A DNA stretch of 64,000 nucleotides from Chinchilla lanigera (Eukaryota > Chordata > Mammalia > Rodentia > Chinchillidae). The DNA is taken from the NCBI RefSeq assembly GCF_000276665.1, contig NW_004955474.1, forward strand, positions 11,695,271-11,759,270, read 5' to 3'. Within the stretch, counting starts at the first letter, position 1. Each line of letters opens with the position of its first letter. The translations under genes and the position numbers were made by a program. Below, one piece after another: positions 59,990 to 64,000 of this stretch. The notes beneath the pieces were generated by a model that was not told where the DNA came from, did no database searches, and saw only the letters and a list, made by a program, of their open reading frames with translations.

Positions 59990-60490
59990 CATTCTGGTTC
60001 TTACTATTCTTTACTTGAGCTACTCCACCAACCTCCAAATAGGTCCTGGTCTATTTCTACAAGGCCACCAAAGTTAATCCTTATGGGCTAAGATCAAACA
60101 CACCTCAGTCCAAGTCCATCCCAGGCCTTGATAACCTCTACTCTGACACTATGCCACCACCCAAATCCATGCCCTCATTCCCACCCCACAAGCGCTAACA
60201 ACCTCCGACACCTGTCCACCTTCAAACTGACACTACCCCTGTGCCTGAAATGTCCCCCTACTCCTGCATTCTTCAGTGTCTACTGAAAACTTTCCCGCCT
60301 CTCACTTGCAGTACAAGGCATTCGACCTGTAATTCCAGACATATACACCATAATCTATGGCAATCACTTATATACACTGACAGTTCTCAACCCATCCTGA
60401 GCTCCTCAGGGTCAGAAGTTATTACCCCTACACGCGGCAGCATGCCTGGCACACAGCAGGCACTCAACGTTTGTGAAGTAAATTAATGCA
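59990..60490 (+). mobile_element. L2-like LINE remnant
   Basis: ctgtgcctgaaatgtccccc ... agcatgcctggcacacagca ggcactcaacg (split) ... gaagtaaattaatg resembles L2 3' text. Diverged. Confidence 0.5.
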
Positions 60491-61109
60491 TATGCAAATT
60501 ACCATAGTGTAATGCAAAAGTACACAGCACCAAGCACCTTCCTCCTCTACACAGAAAGCTCATATTATGCCTCATCTTGAAGTTAGACACACCTGAATTT
60601 TTATGAGGCAGTGAACAAATTAATCCAAAACCTGTATTACAAATTCTTCAGCAACAAAACAGAAGCAAGCATCTTGTGATATTATCTCTCTCTCAAGCAC
60701 ACGCACACACAAACACACATGTGGGGGTTTTATCCACAGATTCTGACTATCACTCCCTCCTCAGGGCAAGTCACAAAAACTCCTCTCCACTGCCCTTCCC
60801 TGACTCCCCTTATCTGACAGTGGATGACAGCCCCCATTTCGGGGAGGAAGGAATGCTGCACAGAGATCAAGACAAAAATGAACAGATGAGCCTTGCTGGG
60901 TTTCTCCAACTTGCAGTGGCATCTACCTCCATAAAACCCCAAGGACACAGTTCAGGGAGCTTTCAGGTACTGGACATGTGGAAACACAGGTACACCCCTA
61001 TTCCAGGTAGTAGGTCTGAACCAACTGAATTAGAAGACACCTAGCAGGTATCTGATAAAATTAGTTGCCCGCTCACTGGTGGTGAGAAATTCTCACTTTT
61101 AGGGTCACA

Positions 61110-61497
61110 AAATTAACTGTGTGTGTTAGTTACTTTTCTCTCGTTGCTGAGACAAAACACCTGATACCCAAAATTAAGGAAGGAAAGGTTTATTTAGCTC
61201 ACAGTTTGTGGAGGTTTCAGTCTGTATTTGGCTGGCTCCAAGGCAGAGTGGCACATGGCACAGGGCAACTGTTCATGGTAGTGGAAGACAGCAAAGGCAA
61301 CAAGAGCAAAAGGGAGGAGCAGTGGCAAGCAGCCTCTTTCCCTCCCTTACATTGTATACAAGCTACCTGCCCAGGGCGGGTGTAGAACTCACACCCATAA
61401 TCCCAACACTGGACCATGAATCAATCATAAACTCTAGAAGCCCGCCCCATGACTGCATGAGGCTTTGGAGGGACACCCAGACACAAACCATAACACC
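61110..61497 (-). mobile_element. MaLR-type LTR, reverse orientation (sense to HERC3)
   Basis: gtgtgttagttacttttctc tcgttgctgagacaaaacac (split) ... ggaaaggtttatttagctca cagtttgtggaggtttcagt (split) is the exact reverse of the LTR endings at 41248 and 44995. It carries a - strand AATAAA at 61189-61194. Confidence 0.7.
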
Positions 61498-61593
61498 GAG
61501 GTTGTAAAAGTAGAGTAGGAGAAACAGAATCTGAGTCTGAGTTGGTTTTTCCTTCTACATGTACATACTTTTATAACAATTTGGGGAGAGGGG

Positions 61594-61746
61594 TATTTTT
61601 TTGAGACAAGGTCTCACTATGTAGTGTAGGCTGGCCTTGAACTATATAGCCCAGACTGGCCTCGAACTTACAGTAATCTTCCAGCCTCAGCCTCCCGAGC
61701 ACTGGGATTACAGGCTTGCACCCATAATGCACTCACTACATCTGGC
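61594..61746 (-). mobile_element. B1 SINE, reverse orientation
   Basis: gagacaaggtctcactatgt agtgtaggctggccttgaac (split) ... cctcagcctcccgagcactg ggattacaggcttgca (split). It shows the internal B1 duplication (ctggccttgaact / ctggcctcgaact). Confidence 0.92.
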
Positions 61747-62109
61747 AACATTCACTTATTTAACACCTATTTTTTGTAGCATTTTTCTGCCAGGTACTCT
61801 CCTAGATAGTAGAAACCTGTGCTACATGCTAGGAGCTCACTCATTCCAATAGTTTCCTGCAGACCACCTCCCTCTAAACTAGGAACAGTTTATGTGACTT
61901 GCCCAGAGTCAAAGCCAGTAAGATGTACAGCTAAACAGGTCTGATGCTTGCTCTACCACTAAGAATTCACTATAATCTGCAAATTCTTGCTCTATCACCC
62001 TTCCCTCTTCTACAGAGGGATCAAATGTCATTTCTACCCTAGGCTTAAAAGTTAAAACCGAAGAAAACTACAGCAGCCCCAAGTGCCACAGTCTATAGTC
62101 ACAACTGAC

Positions 62110-62192
62110 CTGTTATCTTTGCACACAATCACCTTGTCTCCACCAGGTATCAGCTTCTTCTGCTCAATTACCCCATAGCTTTCTCGGCAGAT
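62110..62192 (-). CDS. HERC3: HERC3 coding exon
   Basis: After ccttaaatgtag (- strand), 27 codons in phase 0: ICRESYGVIEQKKLIPGGDK and VIVCKDN, then two bases of Arg (AG|G). Donor gtcagt. The motif is typical of the HERC3 HECT domain and precedes the 27.6 kb intron that hosts NAP1L5. Confidence 0.96.
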
Positions 62193-62631
62193 CTACATTT
62201 AAGGAAGAAAAAAACAAGTCTCAATTTTGTTTATATTTACCTTTCTAGAACTCAAATGACAGGTTTTAGGAACAAATGTACTTAGAAAATTTGGAAAGAA
62301 CAAAAGTCAGAGTCAGAAAACATCAGCACCTTAAAAGACAGTTATTAAGTGCCAATGTATGTAATCAAGAAGAAAAGGACATAAATTCTAGAAAAATACA
62401 GAAATACTCTGTACATGTTAAAAGTAAAGAAGATTAATGCTTAGGCAATTTTCCTAATTGTACAATCATTCATTCATTCAACACATTTACTGAATTCCTA
62501 TAACACTCAAGATACTACAAGTCAAATAATTCACAGAAATCCCTTTGTTGCTTGACTTAGTGAAGAACTAATGTTAATTACGACTTACAGGAATATGAAA
62601 CAGCCACAAAAATCAGTATGCAGACTCTTAC
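62193..62631. other. HERC3 intron
   Basis: A 439-bp intron. A weak L2-like phrase (cattcattcaacacatttac) lies at about 62466-62520. Nothing else is recognised. Confidence 0.75.
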
Positions 62632-62698
62632 CGTGAAGTTGAGGCAGAAAGTCTCCTCAACATCTTCGCCAGGATAATCTAAAAGCTCTTGGAGACTC
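62632..62698 (-). CDS. HERC3: HERC3 coding exon (most upstream in window)
   Basis: After ttatgattag (- strand), one base completes the upstream codon, then 22 codons: SLQELLDYPGEDVEETFCLN and FT. Donor gtaaga. The small exon joins in phase 0 to ICRESYG, reading LNFTICRESYG across the junction as in known HERC3. Confidence 0.95.
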
Positions 62699-63242
62699 CT
62701 AATCATAAAATGACACACAAGGAGAAGGAACAAATCAAACATTGCAGTAGTGTTTCCATCTCAGTTACATGTCCAGATCATTTTCAAGGAAAAACTAAAA
62801 AGTAAAAGTCTAGAACAAAGGTAAATTGAGACTGACAGGAAGCCATGCACCTAGTCCTTAAAGAGAATTATGGCAGTACACTTATACTGTTTCTTTTTCC
62901 TCCTGGCAAATCATAATGGATATATGGGGAAATTCAGACAAATCTACTATCTGACATAATTTTGTTCTTTTAAGCCTGGTACTGTATTATATAGAAATAT
63001 ACAAGAGCATACGGTACTGCACACAGGCTTCACTCAGACTACTAGGATAATCTTAACCACCATTAAAAAAAAAGGCACAAAGTTACTTTACCCACTTAGG
63101 AATCTTAATTGTGGGTTTGAGCCATAATCCCAAAAGACAGAACCCTGAACATCATAATCACGAATGTTAAAATCCTGAACGATCAAAATCTCTAATGGCT
63201 CAAATTCCAAAAGCTGTAATTGTGGAATAAATAATTTTAAAA

Positions 63243-63318
63243 CTTCTTTAAGGCAGGGATATAGTTCAGTAGAAAAAGCACAGGGCTCTGGCTTCAATCC
63301 CTAGCACTGAAAAGAAAA
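63243..63318 (+). mobile_element. ID-like SINE, diverged
   Basis: aggcagggatatagttcagt ... gcttcaatccctagcactga. Old ID copy flanked by short tcttta-like repeats. Confidence 0.7.
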
Positions 63319-63624
63319 AAGTCTTTAAAAGATATTTACACTGTTAAAAAGGGATTTGAGAAGCATAAAAATATAACAACACTTCACAGACCACTTTATA
63401 CAATAAAGTAGGCAAATAATATACATATTTTTCCACTTATAAACACTCAGGTATGCAAACAACAGTTGTACAAGCATAATGAAAGCAGAAAAACCATATT
63501 CACTAAAAAATAGGTCACAAAGTGAAATATACAAATACCAATATGGCTGGCAATGGTGAGCATCCAGCTTTATAACTGTGGCTATCTGAAATATGATGGC
63601 AGACGGCCTGAGTCTTCCAAGGAG

Positions 63625-63845
63625 CTGGATGAAAACCTGACGGTGGGACACACCTCCAACCCCAGCTCCACGGAAGGCCTGTAGCGGGAGGGTCACAAGT
63701 GTGAGGCCAGCCGGCCCAATTTACTGAGACCCTGTCTCAAAACAAAGCTTTAGAAGAGGACGGAGGTACAGCTCAGTGGTAGAATGCTTGCTTAGCATGC
63801 CCAGCACCCTGGATTCCATCTCCAGGATCACAAAAACAAAAGCAA
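63625..63845 (+). mobile_element. B1-dID composite SINE
   Basis: A diverged B1 (cggtgggacacacctccaac ... gtgaggccagccggcccaat ... gagaccctgtctcaaaac) followed by an ID-like half (ggaggtacagctcagtggta gaatgcttgcttagcatgcc, split). Confidence 0.72.
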
Positions 63846-63908
63846 AAGAAAAAAATTCCCACAGTGGATCACCATCCCATAAGCGGTTATTCAAAGAAAT
63901 TTTGTCAG

Positions 63909-64000
63909 GGGCTGGGGATTTAGCTCAGCGGCAAAAGCGCCTGCCTGGCAAGTGCAAGGTCGTGAGTTCAGTTCCCGGTACCGGAGAAAAACCAAAAAAA
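63909..64000 (+). mobile_element. ID SINE, TACCGG subfamily, cut by window end
   Basis: ggggctggggatttagctca gcggcaaaagcgcctgcctg (split) ... gttcccggtaccggagaaaa acc, into an A-tail at the last base. Confidence 0.93.

Larger units (their letters stand above)
34464..62109. other. Large HERC3 intron hosting NAP1L5
   Basis: A 27.6 kb intron, flanked by a cttatgcag acceptor (- strand) at its low end and gtcagt donor at its high end. It carries the antisense retrogene NAP1L5 and most LTR repeats in the window. Stretches over 300 bases where I recognise nothing are about 34.5-35.5, 35.7-36.6, 37.16-37.44, 42.15-42.6, 50.2-51.1, 51.5-52.85, 53.05-53.8 and 56.0-58.85 kb. Confidence 0.8.
30055..64000 (-). 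other. HERC3: HERC3 gene, 3' portion (gene span)
   Basis: Five - strand coding exons join in frame to give 214 C-terminal residues of HERC3, a cytoplasmic/endosomal E3 ubiquitin ligase with N-terminal RCC1 repeats (outside the window) and a C-terminal HECT domain. Recognisable parts in order are SLQELLDYPGEDVEETFC, ICRESYGVIEQKKLIPGG, QEFVDAYVNYVFQISVHEWY, NSNYNWEELEE, AIYKGDYSASHPTVKLFWET, FLTGSDRIPIYGMASLQIVI and VAHTCYNLLDLPKY. The HECT catalytic Cys lies 32 residues before the C-terminus, matching Cys1018 of the 1,050-residue human protein. All junctions have proper AG/GT sites and phase. HERC5/HERC6 are paralogues but match less well. The gene runs past the right edge. Confidence 0.95.
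62699..64000. other. HERC3 intron at right edge of window
   Basis: No further exon is seen. It contains two ID copies and one B1-dID composite. 62.7-63.2 kb has no recognised repeat. Confidence 0.7.

Overview
This is a mammalian nuclear window from a rodent. Three genes with intact splice signals are embedded in SINE-, LINE- and LTR-rich DNA. The tRNA-Ala-derived ID SINEs, 7SL-derived B1 SINEs and B1+ID composites (B1-dID type) point to a rodent outside the mouse/rat family. A hystricomorph, squirrel-related or castorid lineage fits; I cannot name the species. Gene order and orientation match the human 4q22 / mouse chromosome 6 FAM13A - HERC3/NAP1L5 block.

Region 1 (1-17.5 kb, + strand) is the 3' end of FAM13A. 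It has seven coding exons (464-684, 1306-1389, 7369-7464, 8713-8796, 11514-11710, 12152-12253, 15234-15360) that join in frame into about 302 C-terminal residues, then a roughly 2.1 kb 3' UTR. One short intron (11711-12151) holds a GC- and CpG-rich block.

Region 2 (17.5-30.05 kb) is intergenic space between two convergent genes. It carries an L1 ORF2 remnant, MIR, L2 and SINE copies, and no supportable gene.

Region 3 (30.05-64 kb, - strand) is the 3' end of HERC3, an E3 ubiquitin ligase. Five coding exons (62632-62698, 62110-62192, 34280-34463, 34014-34116, 31721-31929) encode the last 214 residues, including most of the HECT C-lobe and the catalytic cysteine (codon 31820-31822).

The 27.6 kb HERC3 intron (34464-62109) contains the single-exon retrogene NAP1L5 (+ strand, antisense to HERC3, ATG 48173, stop 48697-48699) in a CpG island. 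A 100-N assembly gap interrupts its N-terminal coding region. In human and mouse NAP1L5 is imprinted and paternally expressed, and in mouse the locus affects the choice of Herc3 poly(A) site. The same layout is present here, but imprinting cannot be read from sequence. The intron also holds a cluster of MaLR-type LTRs, nested L1 remnants and a second copy of a TA-flanked DNA-transposon-like element.

I found no CRISPR array, operon, prokaryotic element or clearly new gene system. The points most worth checking are the frame-inconsistent NAP1L5 gap, candidate HERC3-sense poly(A) signals (one inside an LTR), the A10 tract in a HERC3 coding exon, the intragenic CpG block in FAM13A, two ID subfamilies and the TA-flanked MITE-like family.
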